Below are positions 8,621 through 17,450 of a DNA stretch of 64,000 nt, piece by piece. Made by a program: the position numbers and the translations under genes. Position 1 is the first letter of the stretch; each line of letters begins with the position of its first letter. This DNA is from Bacteroidetes bacterium GWF2_33_38. GTDB taxonomy: Bacteria > Bacteroidota > Bacteroidia > Bacteroidales > GWF2-33-38. The notes under the pieces were generated by a model, which ran no database searches, was not told the origin of the DNA, and saw nothing but the letters and a program-made list of their open reading frames with translations. The stretch lies in the NCBI GenBank assembly GCA_001769505.1, contig MEOF01000062.1, forward strand, positions 103,476-167,475, written 5' to 3'.

Positions 8621-9295
8621 ATGATTTGGATTATTTTTGGTGTTTTCATGCTATTGAGTTGGCTAGTTGGATATCAACTCAAATCAAGGATTAAAGAGTA
8701 TTCTAAAATACCGATTAATTATGGTTTATCGGGAAAAGAAGTTGCTGAAAAAATGTTACGAGACAATGGAATTCAAGATGTATCAGTTGTTTCGGTTCCT
8801 GGTTCTCTTACTGACCATTACGACCCAACAAAAAAAACGGTAAATCTTAGCAAAGAGGTTTATTATGGTCAAAATATTTCGGCTGCAGCAGTTGCCGCAC
8901 ATGAATGTGGACACGCTGTTCAACATGCAAAAGCATATAGTTTTCTTCAAATGCGAAGTTCGTTGGTTCCGATTGTAAGTTTTGCTTCGAATTGGGTACA
9001 ATGGATTTTGTTAGCCGGTATTTTAATGGTGCAAACTATGCCTCAAATACTATTGGCAGGAATTGTCTTATTCGGTTTGATAACTATATTTAGTTTTATT
9101 ACACTACCCGTTGAAATTGATGCAAGTAATAGAGCCTTGGCTTGGTTAAATACAAGCGGTGTAACAGACATTCGTTCTCACGATAAGGCTCAAAGTGCAT
9201 TACGTTGGGCAGCTTACACTTATGTTGTTGCAGCACTTTCTTCTCTTGCTACATTGCTATACTACATTATGATTTATATGGGGAGAAGAGATTAA
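8621..9295 (+). CDS. Membrane zinc metallopeptidase (YugP / Zn_peptidase_2 family)
   Basis: The 224-residue protein has a transmembrane segment at residues 2-18, a zinc-binding HECGH motif at 94-98 within AAVAAHECGHAVQHA, two or three further hydrophobic helices (about 115-165) and a C-terminal one (about 200-218). Length and layout fit the YugP-type family, whose cellular substrates are not established. The conserved DHYDPTKKTVNLS strand before the active site is also typical. It has its own -7 box and its end is convergent with folD. Confidence 0.9.
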   Translation: MIWIIFGVFMLLSWLVGYQLKSRIKEYSKIPINYGLSGKEVAEKMLRDNGIQDVSVVSVPGSLTDHYDPTKKTVNLSKEVYYGQNISAAAVAAHECGHAVQHAKAYSFLQMRSSLVPIVSFASNWVQWILLAGILMVQTMPQILLAGIVLFGLITIFSFITLPVEIDASNRALAWLNTSGVTDIRSHDKAQSALRWAAYTYVVAALSSLATLLYYIMIYMGRRD

Positions 9296-9316
9296 TCCTA
9301 TAAATGGTAAATTAAG

Positions 9317-9356
9317 GTAAGGTAATATGGCAAAAATACACATTATCTTACTTTTT
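9317..9356 (+). terminator. Rho-independent terminator after the peptidase gene
   Basis: GTAAGGTAAT (9317-9326) pairs with ATTATCTTAC (9342-9351) with one G-U pair, followed by TTTTT (9352-9356). The downstream arm overlaps the end of the convergent folD. Confidence 0.5.
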
Positions 9357-10232
9357 ATAAATCTTCCCTTGAGCTGCTAACAATGTATTTTTAAGCAACG
9401 AAACAATAGTCATTGGTCCTACACCACCCGGAACGGGAGTTATAAAACTGCATTTTGGAGCTACTTCGTCGAAATTTACATCGCCAGTAAGTTTCCAACC
9501 TGATTTTGTTTGGTCTGATTTTACGCGAGTAGTTCCTACGTCAATTACAACGGCTCCGTTTTTAACCATGTCGCCTTTTACAAATTCAGGAGAACCGATG
9601 GCTGCAATAATAATATCGGCTTGCAAACAAATTTCTTTTACATTTTTAGTGCGACTGTGAACTATCGTAACGGTTGCATCTTTTCCCTTTTGAGACATTA
9701 GCACACTTACCGGACGCCCAACAATATTGCTTCGACCAATTACCACACAATTTTTGCCTGCGGTTTCTATTTTGTAGCGGTCGAGTAAATCGATGATGCC
9801 TGCTGGTGTTGCTGAAACATAAGCAGGTAATCCGATAATCATTCTACCAACATTTGTCGGATGAAAACCGTCCACATCTTTTTTTGGGTCGATTGCTTCA
9901 ATAACTTTTTGGTCGGAAATATGTTTTGGAAGTGGCAATTGTACTATAAAGCCATCAATATCATTGTTTTTATTTAACTCATCAATTTTCGATAATAAAA
10001 AATCCTCGGTAACTGCATTTGCGTCTTCAAAGTGTAAAAGAGTTGATTTGAACCCGACTTGTTCACATGATTTAACTTTGTGTCCAACGTATGTTAAACT
10101 TCCACCGTCGTTACCAACAAGAATTGCTGCTAAATGCGGAACTTTTCCACCACTAGCTTTAATTTTTTCAACTTCGCTTGCAATTTCCAACTTGATGTCT
10201 TCCGATATTTTTTTTCCGTCGATTAAATTCAT
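9348..10232 (-). CDS. folD: Bifunctional methylenetetrahydrofolate dehydrogenase / methenyltetrahydrofolate cyclohydrolase FolD
   Basis: FolD interconverts 5,10-methylene- and 10-formyl-tetrahydrofolate, supplying one-carbon units for purines and for the Fmt reaction. The 294-residue protein has both family signatures: the [14 protein letters not shown] region with the catalytic Lys, [11 protein letters not shown], the Rossmann motif [13 protein letters not shown] and the C-terminal [10 protein letters not shown]. Length is standard. It lies 18 bp downstream of ffh on the same strand, so the two are probably cotranscribed. Confidence 0.97.
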   Translation of the reverse strand: MNLIDGKKISEDIKLEIASEVEKIKASGGKVPHLAAILVGNDGGSLTYVGHKVKSCEQVGFKSTLLHFEDANAVTEDFLLSKIDELNKNNDIDGFIVQLPLPKHISDQKVIEAIDPKKDVDGFHPTNVGRMIIGLPAYVSATPAGIIDLLDRYKIETAGKNCVVIGRSNIVGRPVSVLMSQKGKDATVTIVHSRTKNVKEICLQADIIIAAIGSPEFVKGDMVKNGAVVIDVGTTRVKSDQTKSGWKLTGDVNFDEVAPKCSFITPVPGGVGPMTIVSLLKNTLLAAQGKIYKK

Positions 10233-10250
10233 GATAAGGTTTCTTTAAAT

Positions 10251-11585
10251 TTATCTTTTGTTCATGGGCATATTTTGCATCATCCGTCCCAAATTTTTAT
10301 TTCCAGTAAGCATTTTCATCATTTTTCGTGTCTCGTCGAATTGTTTAATGAGTCGATTTACATCTTGAATAGTTGTTCCGCTTCCGTCCGAAATTCTTTT
10401 TCGTCGAGTTCCATTTAAAACCGATGGATCTTCTCTTTCCTGAGGAGTCATGGAATAAATTATTGCTTCGATTGATTTAAATGCATCATCGTCAATATCA
10501 ACATCTTTCAAGGCTTTCCCAACACCCGGAATCATCGATGCAAGGTCTTTCAAATTCCCCATTTTCTTAATTTGCTGAATTTGAGAAATGAAGTCGTTGA
10601 AATTGAATTGATTTTTGGCAATTTTCTTTTGAAGTTTTCTTGCTTCTTCTGTATCGAATTGTTCTTGAGCTTTTTCAACAAGCGAAACAATATCACCCAT
10701 GCCTAAGATACGGTCGGCCATACGAGCTGGGTAGAAAATATCTAAGGCTTCAAGTTTTTCACCGGTTCCTACAAACTTAATCGGTTTGTCAACAACTGAG
10801 CGAATCGATAGGGCTGCACCGCCTCTTGTATCTCCGTCGAGTTTGGTTAAGATAACTCCGTCGAAATTTAGTCGATCGTTAAACTCTTTAGCTGTATTTA
10901 CAGCGTCTTGACCAGTCATCGAATCGACAACGAACAATGTTTCTTGAGGATTTGTAGCTTTTTTAATTGCCTCAATTTCGTTCATCATTTCTTCATCAAT
11001 AGCCAAACGTCCTGCAGTATCAATTATTACAACATTGTTTCCATGAAGTTTTGCGTCTTTTATTGAGTTTAACGCAATTTTTACGGGATCAATCGAATTT
11101 TCGTCACTATAAACCGGAACACCAATTTGCTGACCGAGTATTTTTAACTGTTCAATCGCAGCCGGACGATATACGTCACAAGCAACCAACAATGGATTGC
11201 GTCCTTTTTTTTCTTTAAGATAATTTGCTAGTTTACCCGAAAAAGTTGTTTTTCCTGAACCTTGTAAGCCCGACATCAAAATTACGCAAGGACTTCCAGT
11301 CAAATTAATATCAACCTTATCTGAACCCATTAAGGCGACTAGTTCTTCGTGAACTATTTTTACCATCATTTCGCCTGGTTTTACAGCCGACAATACATCT
11401 TGTCCGATGGATTTTTGTTTAACATTTTCGGTAAATGTTTTGGCTATTTTGAAGTTAACGTCAGCGTCAAGCAATGCACGACGAACTTCTTTAAGAGTCT
11501 CGGCAACATTGATTTCGGTAATTCTTCCTTGTCCTTTTAATAGTTTAAATGACTTCTCGAGTTTATCTGATAAATTTTCAAACAT
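10251..11585 (-). CDS. ffh: Signal recognition particle protein Ffh
   Basis: Ffh binds signal peptides and 4.5S RNA and targets ribosomes to the membrane through FtsY. The 444-residue protein has the helical N domain, the GTPase G domain with G1 GLQGSGKTT, G3 DTAGR and G4 TKLDGD, and a Met-rich M domain ending in MMQNMPMN, including the RNA-binding stretch RRKRISDGSGT. It is followed by folD. A -7 box lies 26 bases upstream. No 4.5S RNA gene was recognised in this window. Confidence 0.98.
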   Translation of the reverse strand: MFENLSDKLEKSFKLLKGQGRITEINVAETLKEVRRALLDADVNFKIAKTFTENVKQKSIGQDVLSAVKPGEMMVKIVHEELVALMGSDKVDINLTGSPCVILMSGLQGSGKTTFSGKLANYLKEKKGRNPLLVACDVYRPAAIEQLKILGQQIGVPVYSDENSIDPVKIALNSIKDAKLHGNNVVIIDTAGRLAIDEEMMNEIEAIKKATNPQETLFVVDSMTGQDAVNTAKEFNDRLNFDGVILTKLDGDTRGGAALSIRSVVDKPIKFVGTGEKLEALDIFYPARMADRILGMGDIVSLVEKAQEQFDTEEARKLQKKIAKNQFNFNDFISQIQQIKKMGNLKDLASMIPGVGKALKDVDIDDDAFKSIEAIIYSMTPQEREDPSVLNGTRRKRISDGSGTTIQDVNRLIKQFDETRKMMKMLTGNKNLGRMMQNMPMNKR

Positions 11586-11610
11586 GTTTTTTATTTTTTA
11601 AAACTGATTG

Positions 11611-11618
11611 CAAAAGTA
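11611..11618 (-). promoter_or_regulatory. -7 promoter box for ffh-folD
   Basis: The minus strand reads TACTTTTG, an exact TAnnTTTG match 26 bases before the ffh ATG. No clear TTG -33 element is visible. Confidence 0.45.
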
Positions 11619-11671
11619 CTGTTTTTAATAGAAAAATGAACCTTTTTTTGCATTGAATTTTTGAAAATGGC

Positions 11672-12052
11672 TTAGGCTAAAAGTTTTGCCATAAATCGCT
11701 CGGTATTTATAATGAATCGTTCGTGGGTTCCGAATCCTATTTCTCCTTGTTCGTCCCAAGCTTTGACCAAAAAAGTTAATTTTTTTCCGTCGATTTTATC
11801 AAGTTTAGCCTCGCACACAACTTTTTGACCTATGGGTGTTGCTTTTGTATGCTTTACTGATATTTCTATTCCAACGGTATTATCGCCTTCGCTTAAATAT
11901 GGAAGCACAGTTTCTAACGCTGTTTTTTCCATTAAGGCTACCATTGCTGGAGTGGCGAAAACTTCAACCATTCCTGAACCATATTTTGATGCAGAATCGT
12001 TGTGTTCAACAATTTTTTCAGTTTTGTGAATTATTCCTTCTTTTAGTTCCAT
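11672..12052 (-). CDS. FlK-like hotdog-fold acyl-CoA thioesterase
   Basis: The 126-residue single hotdog domain keeps the fluoroacetyl-CoA thioesterase (FlK)-type catalytic spacing: Thr34 in FATPAM, Glu42 in LMEKTA and His68 in [10 protein letters not shown], separated by 8 and 26 residues as in FlK. Most members are general short-chain acyl-CoA thioesterases, so I do not infer fluoroacetate resistance. It lies 3 bp after the metallo-hydrolase gene and is probably cotranscribed with it. Confidence 0.85.
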   Translation of the reverse strand: MELKEGIIHKTEKIVEHNDSASKYGSGMVEVFATPAMVALMEKTALETVLPYLSEGDNTVGIEISVKHTKATPIGQKVVCEAKLDKIDGKKLTFLVKAWDEQGEIGFGTHERFIINTERFMAKLLA

Positions 12053-12055
12053 AAT

Positions 12056-12820
12056 TTATATGATTATTTTGAGACCATCGTAGGCTGGCATTACATTTTT
12101 GGGTAATATTTTGATTATTTCTTCGTACTTTCCTAAATAATGGCTGATGTGGGTTAAGTATGCTTTTTCGGGTTTTAGTTCTTCAATAATTTCTAAGGCT
12201 TCTTCAAGATTATAATGTGAAACATGTTTGCGAATTCTTAGGGCGTTGATAACCAGAATTTTAGTTCCTTTTATTTTTTCTTTTTCTTCGGTTGAAATAT
12301 AGTTAACATCGGTAATGTAGGTGAAATCTTCTATTCGAAATCCAAAAACGGGAAGTTGCATGTGCAAAGCTCGAATTGGAATTACGGTTATTCCATTAAT
12401 ATCAAAAGGGTTATTTTCAATTTTATGCAGAATTACTTCGGGTATTCCTGGATATTTTTCTTTGGCAAAAACGTATGCAAATTCGCGTTTTAAAGCTTTT
12501 TCAACCCTTTTTTCGGCATAAATATCCATTGGTTTTTGGGTTGTGTAGTTGTATGCTCTAATGTCGTCCATTCCAGCAATGTGATCTTTATGTTCGTGCG
12601 TGAAAATAATAGCATCTAGTTTTTGAACATTTTCTCGCAACATTTGTTGACGAAAATCAGGTCCTGAATCAATCACGATATTTGTATCGTTAATTTCGAT
12701 TAAAATAGATGAACGCAAACGTTTGTCTTTATTGTCTTTTGACAAACAAGTTTCGCATTGGCATGTGATTACCGGAACTCCTTGCGATGTTCCAGTTCCA
12801 AGAAAGGTAACCGTTAACAT
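12056..12820 (-). CDS. Metallo-beta-lactamase-fold hydrolase (PhnP-like)
   Basis: The 254-residue protein opens with LTVTFLGTGTSQGVPVITC and carries the metal-binding THEHKDHIAG motif (HxHxDH), an upstream Asp in VIDSGPDFR and later His residues (ALHMQLPVFG, YLTHISHYLG). A cysteine cluster (CQCETC) after the first strand is typical of the PhnP subgroup and may bind an additional zinc. PhnP enzymes are phosphodiesterases; no phn genes are nearby, so the substrate is unknown. SusD ends 2 bp upstream. Confidence 0.88.
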   Translation of the reverse strand: MLTVTFLGTGTSQGVPVITCQCETCLSKDNKDKRLRSSILIEINDTNIVIDSGPDFRQQMLRENVQKLDAIIFTHEHKDHIAGMDDIRAYNYTTQKPMDIYAEKRVEKALKREFAYVFAKEKYPGIPEVILHKIENNPFDINGITVIPIRALHMQLPVFGFRIEDFTYITDVNYISTEEKEKIKGTKILVINALRIRKHVSHYNLEEALEIIEELKPEKAYLTHISHYLGKYEEIIKILPKNVMPAYDGLKIII

Positions 12821-12822
12821 TT

Positions 12823-14271
12823 TTAAGGATTTTGTTCCATCAACGAATTTCCCGACATTTCTTCTTGCGGAATTTTGAAAAGCAAACTATTGTCGTTGTA
12901 CGCAACTCCATCTCTTACATTCTGTTTTAATCGGCGTAAGTTTAAATATCTATCTCCTTCAAAAGCTAATTCTCTTCGTCTTTCGGCACGAATCTTAACT
13001 AAAAAATCGTCATCTGTCCAAGCCGGAGTTCCTTCTGCTTCGTAAATAGCTTCGCCTACGCTTCTTGCTCTAACAGCTTTATAACTATCTAAAGCTTCAG
13101 TTTGTAATCCATTTGTCAAATAATTTGCTTCGGCTCTAATCAGGTGCATTTCAGCTAAACGAATGATTGGAATATTATTTGAAAGCGAGCCCGATTGGTT
13201 CCATTTGGCAATGAACGCTTTATTTAGATTTGAATAATAGGTTAGTAATAGTTTAGCTCTTACATCAGAAAAAATAGGACTTCCCCAGAAATCTAAAGTA
13301 GTGTCATAATCTGTTCGGTATGAGTCTAATAGTTCAGTACTTGAATAAAAAATAGCTCCTTTCGTACTTTGATAATAACCGGGTAATGCATTGCTTTGGT
13401 CGCTTGATGTATTTACCAGCTGAAAAATAACTTCGTCGTCAGCATAATCTCCTTGTAATTGATAAATTTCAGCAATTGACGCAGAATCTGCCATATCATA
13501 AGACCCACTACTATTAATTACATTATTGGCTTCGATAGCGGCATTTGCATAATCCCCTTTGAAAAAATATACACGTGCTAAAAATGCAGTGGCAGCCATT
13601 TTAGAAGCCATACTTGAGTGGCTTGTTGCTTCGATTAAGTCAATTGAATTTTGCAAATCGGTAATAATCTTATTGTAAACTTCTTCAACCGTATTTCTTG
13701 CCATGTCTAGTTCATCTAAATACGATAGAGTAGGAGTGGTTCTATATGGAATTCCTAGTTGTGTGTTTCCTTCTGGGTTGTCAACATTGTAAGCATGCGA
13801 CCAAAAGTTTAGCAACTGAAAATGAGTAATGGCACGAATAAATAGGGCTTGACCTTTATAGTCATCTTTTATTTCTTCAAAATCTTCATCGTTAATCAAA
13901 TCGTTGTCAATGTAATAAATAATTAAGTTTGCTCGATTGATGGTCGAATAACAGTCACTCCAAGCATATCTTAAATAACCAATTTGAGTTGAAGTTACCC
14001 GATTGTAAATTTCACTAGTGCCGAATTGAGAAAGTTTACCTTCGTCAACGGCTGCGTCGTCAGCTAATAAGTCGCCAAACATGATAAAGTTTCCTCCATA
14101 AACATTTCCCGACTGTAATCCGTCGTACGTTCCGTACAATAAAGTTGTTAAGTCTTTTGTCGACTGAACAGCTAATTCACTAGGTATTTCAGTAACAGGT
14201 TTAACATCTAAAAATTTTTCACAAGATGTGAGAAATATAATTCCGATTGTTATGTATATAATTTTTTTCAT
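12823..14271 (-). CDS. SusD-like nutrient-binding outer-membrane lipoprotein
   Basis: The protein (482 residues from the ATG at 14271) has a lipoprotein signal, MKKIIYITIGIIFLTSC, so it is probably acylated on Cys17 and surface exposed. The body has the SusD/RagB TPR-like pattern: FLDVKPVTEIP at the start, the helical region RAITHFQLLNFW and the C-terminal RRRELAFEGDRYLNLRR motif. An in-frame ATG at 14280 would add three residues and is less likely. It follows susC by 12 bp. The pair imports an oligosaccharide or peptide ligand that the sequence does not identify. Confidence 0.93.
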   Translation of the reverse strand: MKKIIYITIGIIFLTSCEKFLDVKPVTEIPSELAVQSTKDLTTLLYGTYDGLQSGNVYGGNFIMFGDLLADDAAVDEGKLSQFGTSEIYNRVTSTQIGYLRYAWSDCYSTINRANLIIYYIDNDLINDEDFEEIKDDYKGQALFIRAITHFQLLNFWSHAYNVDNPEGNTQLGIPYRTTPTLSYLDELDMARNTVEEVYNKIITDLQNSIDLIEATSHSSMASKMAATAFLARVYFFKGDYANAAIEANNVINSSGSYDMADSASIAEIYQLQGDYADDEVIFQLVNTSSDQSNALPGYYQSTKGAIFYSSTELLDSYRTDYDTTLDFWGSPIFSDVRAKLLLTYYSNLNKAFIAKWNQSGSLSNNIPIIRLAEMHLIRAEANYLTNGLQTEALDSYKAVRARSVGEAIYEAEGTPAWTDDDFLVKIRAERRRELAFEGDRYLNLRRLKQNVRDGVAYNDNSLLFKIPQEEMSGNSLMEQNP

Positions 14272-14283
14272 TTCTAACATTCT

Positions 14284-17200
14284 TTAAAATTCAACTTGAA
14301 CACCGATATTTATTGTTTTAGCTTGCGGAGTTTGATACGATGGACCAGCAAATGAAACATTTCCTTGTTGGCTATTTGTATCAACATCTCGTAAAACTTC
14401 AGGATCCCAACCAGGATATTTTGTCCATAACCACAAATTAGTACCGCTTAAATAAACTCGAAGTCGATAAATATTCATCTTTTTACAGGTTTCTTTTGGC
14501 AACGAATAACCTATGGATACATTTCTAAGCCTTATGTATGATGCATTGTATAAAAATCTACTAGAATTAACGGCTGTATAATTTGCATCAATTTCGGGAA
14601 CCTCAGTTTCTGTATTTTCTTCGCTCCAATAGTCTAATATTTCAGGTCGTTGAGCTACGTTTCTGAATGCTCCAATTTGTTGTTTTGCAGGGTCGTCGTA
14701 GATTGTGTTTCCAAAAACAAACGAGAATAAAAAATTTATATCGAAATTTTTGTAAGAAAATGTGTTGTTTATACCACCATAAAATTTAGGAGTAGGGTTG
14801 CCCATTGGAATACGATTATCATAAAAATATGGGTGATCAGAACTCATTAGATTCCCATTTACATCGTAATATACATCATCACCGGCTTCGATATGAGTTG
14901 TCATTATGCTTCCATCAGAATTTAAAACTTGATTTCCGTTAAGGTCATAAACAGTTAAATCGGCATCACTTTGTTGAACTCCGGCATACTGAACCACGTA
15001 AGCTTGTCCTGCAGGATAACCAACTATTACACGACCTTCGCCTGGCTGACCGCCTTCAAATGCATCGGGTGGTAATCCACTAACATCAAGAACTTTGTTG
15101 CGATTGAGCGATATATTGAAATCGGTTGACCATTTAAGTTCTTTATTTATATTTTTGGTGTTCAATGTAAATTCCAGTCCGTAATTTTTCATTTTTCCTA
15201 CATTTTGCCAAATTCCTGAATAACCTGATGAAGATGGTAGAATAATGTAAGTTAGCATATCGGATGTAATTTTATTATAATATGTAATATTCCCTGCAAT
15301 TTTATTATCTAAAAATCCATAATCCATTGTCAAGTCAGTTTGATTACATTTTTCCCAATGTAATTCAGGATTTGCCAATGAAGATGGAGTTAGTCCGTTT
15401 TCGCCATTATAACCCGATGAAGTAGAGAAAAGACCATAGTATGAATAATCGCCTATTTCGGCATTTCCTGTGAGTCCCCAACTTGCATTAAATTTTAAAT
15501 AGCTTAGCATTGAAATATTCTGCATAAAAGTTTCATCGGTAATAATCCACCCAAGTGAAGCGGTAGGGAATAGACCGTATCTGTTTTCTGGACCAAAACG
15601 CGAAGAGCCGTCAGAACGAAGACTTGCACTTAGTAAATAGCGATTGTTTAGTTTGTAAAAAACTCTTGTGAAAAACGATGTGAAAGCGTATCCTGTTTCC
15701 CAACTATAACCGCTTTGGTATGCAGCGTTAACATTTCCTGGTTCAGTTAAGTAGTCGTTTGAAAAATTATAGCCGGATAATCCAACTCCTTTGGTTTGTG
15801 ATTTTTGTAACGAGTTTCCTAAAATTACATTAAAATGATTGTTTTCATTAATATCTTTTGTATATGAAAAGAAATTGTTGGTGGTCCAATTAAAAACAAA
15901 AGTTCTTCTATCTGTTGCATTTGAAGTTGAACTTTCATCTTGAGTGTTTCTATAATTGTATTCTTCTTCAATTTGATTTAAAACGTCGATACCGTATTCT
16001 GAACGAAATCTCAAACCTTTGTAAATTTCTAAGTCTCCATAAATTTTAGTTAATGTTCTAAAAACATTAGCAACAAAACTCATGTTCTCGAGTTGCCATA
16101 AAGGATTACTGTATGGGTCGTAATAAGTACCATCTGCGTTGTATATTGGCAGGTATGGCATTTTTTGCTGAGCTAAACCCAAACCTCCAGCATCTCCCAT
16201 CGGAACACGATTATTTTTTGAATTTGATAATCCGATGCTCACTCCAATGTCTAATTTTTCGGTTGCCTGGTTGTCTATATTTATTCTTCCATTTATTCTT
16301 TCGTAGTTGTTTCCGACAAGGAATCCTTCCTCGTTTTTGTAGCTACCGGCTATATAAAATTTTGTTTTTTCATTACCTCCAGCTGCCGATATATTTGCTT
16401 CGTGCATTCGTCCAACTCGTAACACTTCGTCAATCCAATCGCTTCCGCCGGCAGCTGCTAATGAATCGGCTTGAGCACGAGTCCATGGATAAGCCGAAGA
16501 ACCTAAGTTTGTAGTGGGAGAGTCGTTTAGTCCTGCACTGTCTCTTAATGCGAGATGTTCTGATGCTGATAAAAAGTCTAATCGATTCGTTGCAGTGATG
16601 GTTCCGGTTTTGTAGCTGGCATTAAATTTTGTTTTTCCTGAACTTCCTTTTTTTGTTGTGATTAGAATTACTCCATTTGAGCCTCTTGCTCCGTAAATTG
16701 CAGCCGAAGATGCATCTTTTAATACTTCAATAGATTCGATATCGTTAGGATCTAAGTCTGCCATAGCATTAGTTCTTGAACCTAAATTTCCGGGACTAAA
16801 ATCACCCGAAGTCATTGGAATTCCATCGATAACATATAAAGGTTCGCTACCTGCAGATATTGAGTTTGTTCCTCGAACATTTACTTTTATTGCCGCTCCT
16901 GCAGCTCCGTTTGCCGCCGTAACCTGAATTCCGCTGGCTCTTCCTTGCATAGCATTTTCAATGCTCGAAACGGTTGCATCACCAATATCTTTAGGTTGAA
17001 TTTTTGTGATAGAACCGGTTACATCTCTTTTTTGTCTTCGTCCAAAACCTACAACTACAGCATCATCAAGCATTAACCTATCTTCAGTTAAGGTAATATC
17101 TATGGAAGTTTTTGAACCATCGCCTATAGTAACCGATTGTTTTTGTGTTTTTAATCCGATAAATGAGAAAATTAAATTATATGTGCCAGATTTTGTTTCT

Positions 17201-17397
17201 AAGGTGTAATTACCATCGAAATCGGTTGTAGTACCGATAGTTGTTCCTTCAATAACTATTGAAGCCATAAAAATTGGTTCTTTTTTTTCATCAACTATTT
17301 TTCCTGAAACGGTTCCTTTTTGAGCTAAAGCAGAAAAGGAGAGGGCTAACACAAATATCAACAAAGAAGATATTCTAAAAATAGAGTTGTTTATCAT
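14284..17397 (-). CDS. SusC-like TonB-dependent outer-membrane transporter
   Basis: The 1037-residue protein has a signal peptide (cleavage near LAQ, about residue 26), an N-terminal carboxypeptidase-regulatory-like domain (about 28-110, GTVSGKIVDEKKEPI), a plug domain with the SusC/RagA hallmark EPLYVIDGIPM and the IESIEVLKDASSAAIYGARG motif, and a long beta-barrel ending in NIGVQVEF. It imports the ligand captured by SusD, using TonB energy. No glycoside hydrolase, anti-sigma factor or hybrid regulator adjoins the pair in the window, so this is a minimal SusCD unit. Confidence 0.95.
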   Translation of the reverse strand: MINNSIFRISSLLIFVLALSFSALAQKGTVSGKIVDEKKEPIFMASIVIEGTTIGTTTDFDGNYTLETKSGTYNLIFSFIGLKTQKQSVTIGDGSKTSIDITLTEDRLMLDDAVVVGFGRRQKRDVTGSITKIQPKDIGDATVSSIENAMQGRASGIQVTAANGAAGAAIKVNVRGTNSISAGSEPLYVIDGIPMTSGDFSPGNLGSRTNAMADLDPNDIESIEVLKDASSAAIYGARGSNGVILITTKKGSSGKTKFNASYKTGTITATNRLDFLSASEHLALRDSAGLNDSPTTNLGSSAYPWTRAQADSLAAAGGSDWIDEVLRVGRMHEANISAAGGNEKTKFYIAGSYKNEEGFLVGNNYERINGRINIDNQATEKLDIGVSIGLSNSKNNRVPMGDAGGLGLAQQKMPYLPIYNADGTYYDPYSNPLWQLENMSFVANVFRTLTKIYGDLEIYKGLRFRSEYGIDVLNQIEEEYNYRNTQDESSTSNATDRRTFVFNWTTNNFFSYTKDINENNHFNVILGNSLQKSQTKGVGLSGYNFSNDYLTEPGNVNAAYQSGYSWETGYAFTSFFTRVFYKLNNRYLLSASLRSDGSSRFGPENRYGLFPTASLGWIITDETFMQNISMLSYLKFNASWGLTGNAEIGDYSYYGLFSTSSGYNGENGLTPSSLANPELHWEKCNQTDLTMDYGFLDNKIAGNITYYNKITSDMLTYIILPSSSGYSGIWQNVGKMKNYGLEFTLNTKNINKELKWSTDFNISLNRNKVLDVSGLPPDAFEGGQPGEGRVIVGYPAGQAYVVQYAGVQQSDADLTVYDLNGNQVLNSDGSIMTTHIEAGDDVYYDVNGNLMSSDHPYFYDNRIPMGNPTPKFYGGINNTFSYKNFDINFLFSFVFGNTIYDDPAKQQIGAFRNVAQRPEILDYWSEENTETEVPEIDANYTAVNSSRFLYNASYIRLRNVSIGYSLPKETCKKMNIYRLRVYLSGTNLWLWTKYPGWDPEVLRDVDTNSQQGNVSFAGPSYQTPQAKTINIGVQVEF

Positions 17398-17450
17398 CTG
17401 AAAATAGGTTTAAAGTTCAACCTTTAAAAATAGTAAAAATTGTAATTGAA

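Noticed and set aside
11672..12052. Fluoroacetate resistance from the FlK-type triad
   Set aside because: The triad spacing fits the family, but most members are general thioesterases and nothing nearby concerns fluorinated compounds.
16113..16514. Plus-strand ORF of 133 codons opposite susC
   Set aside because: It lies wholly inside the SusC frame and shows no protein-like pattern.
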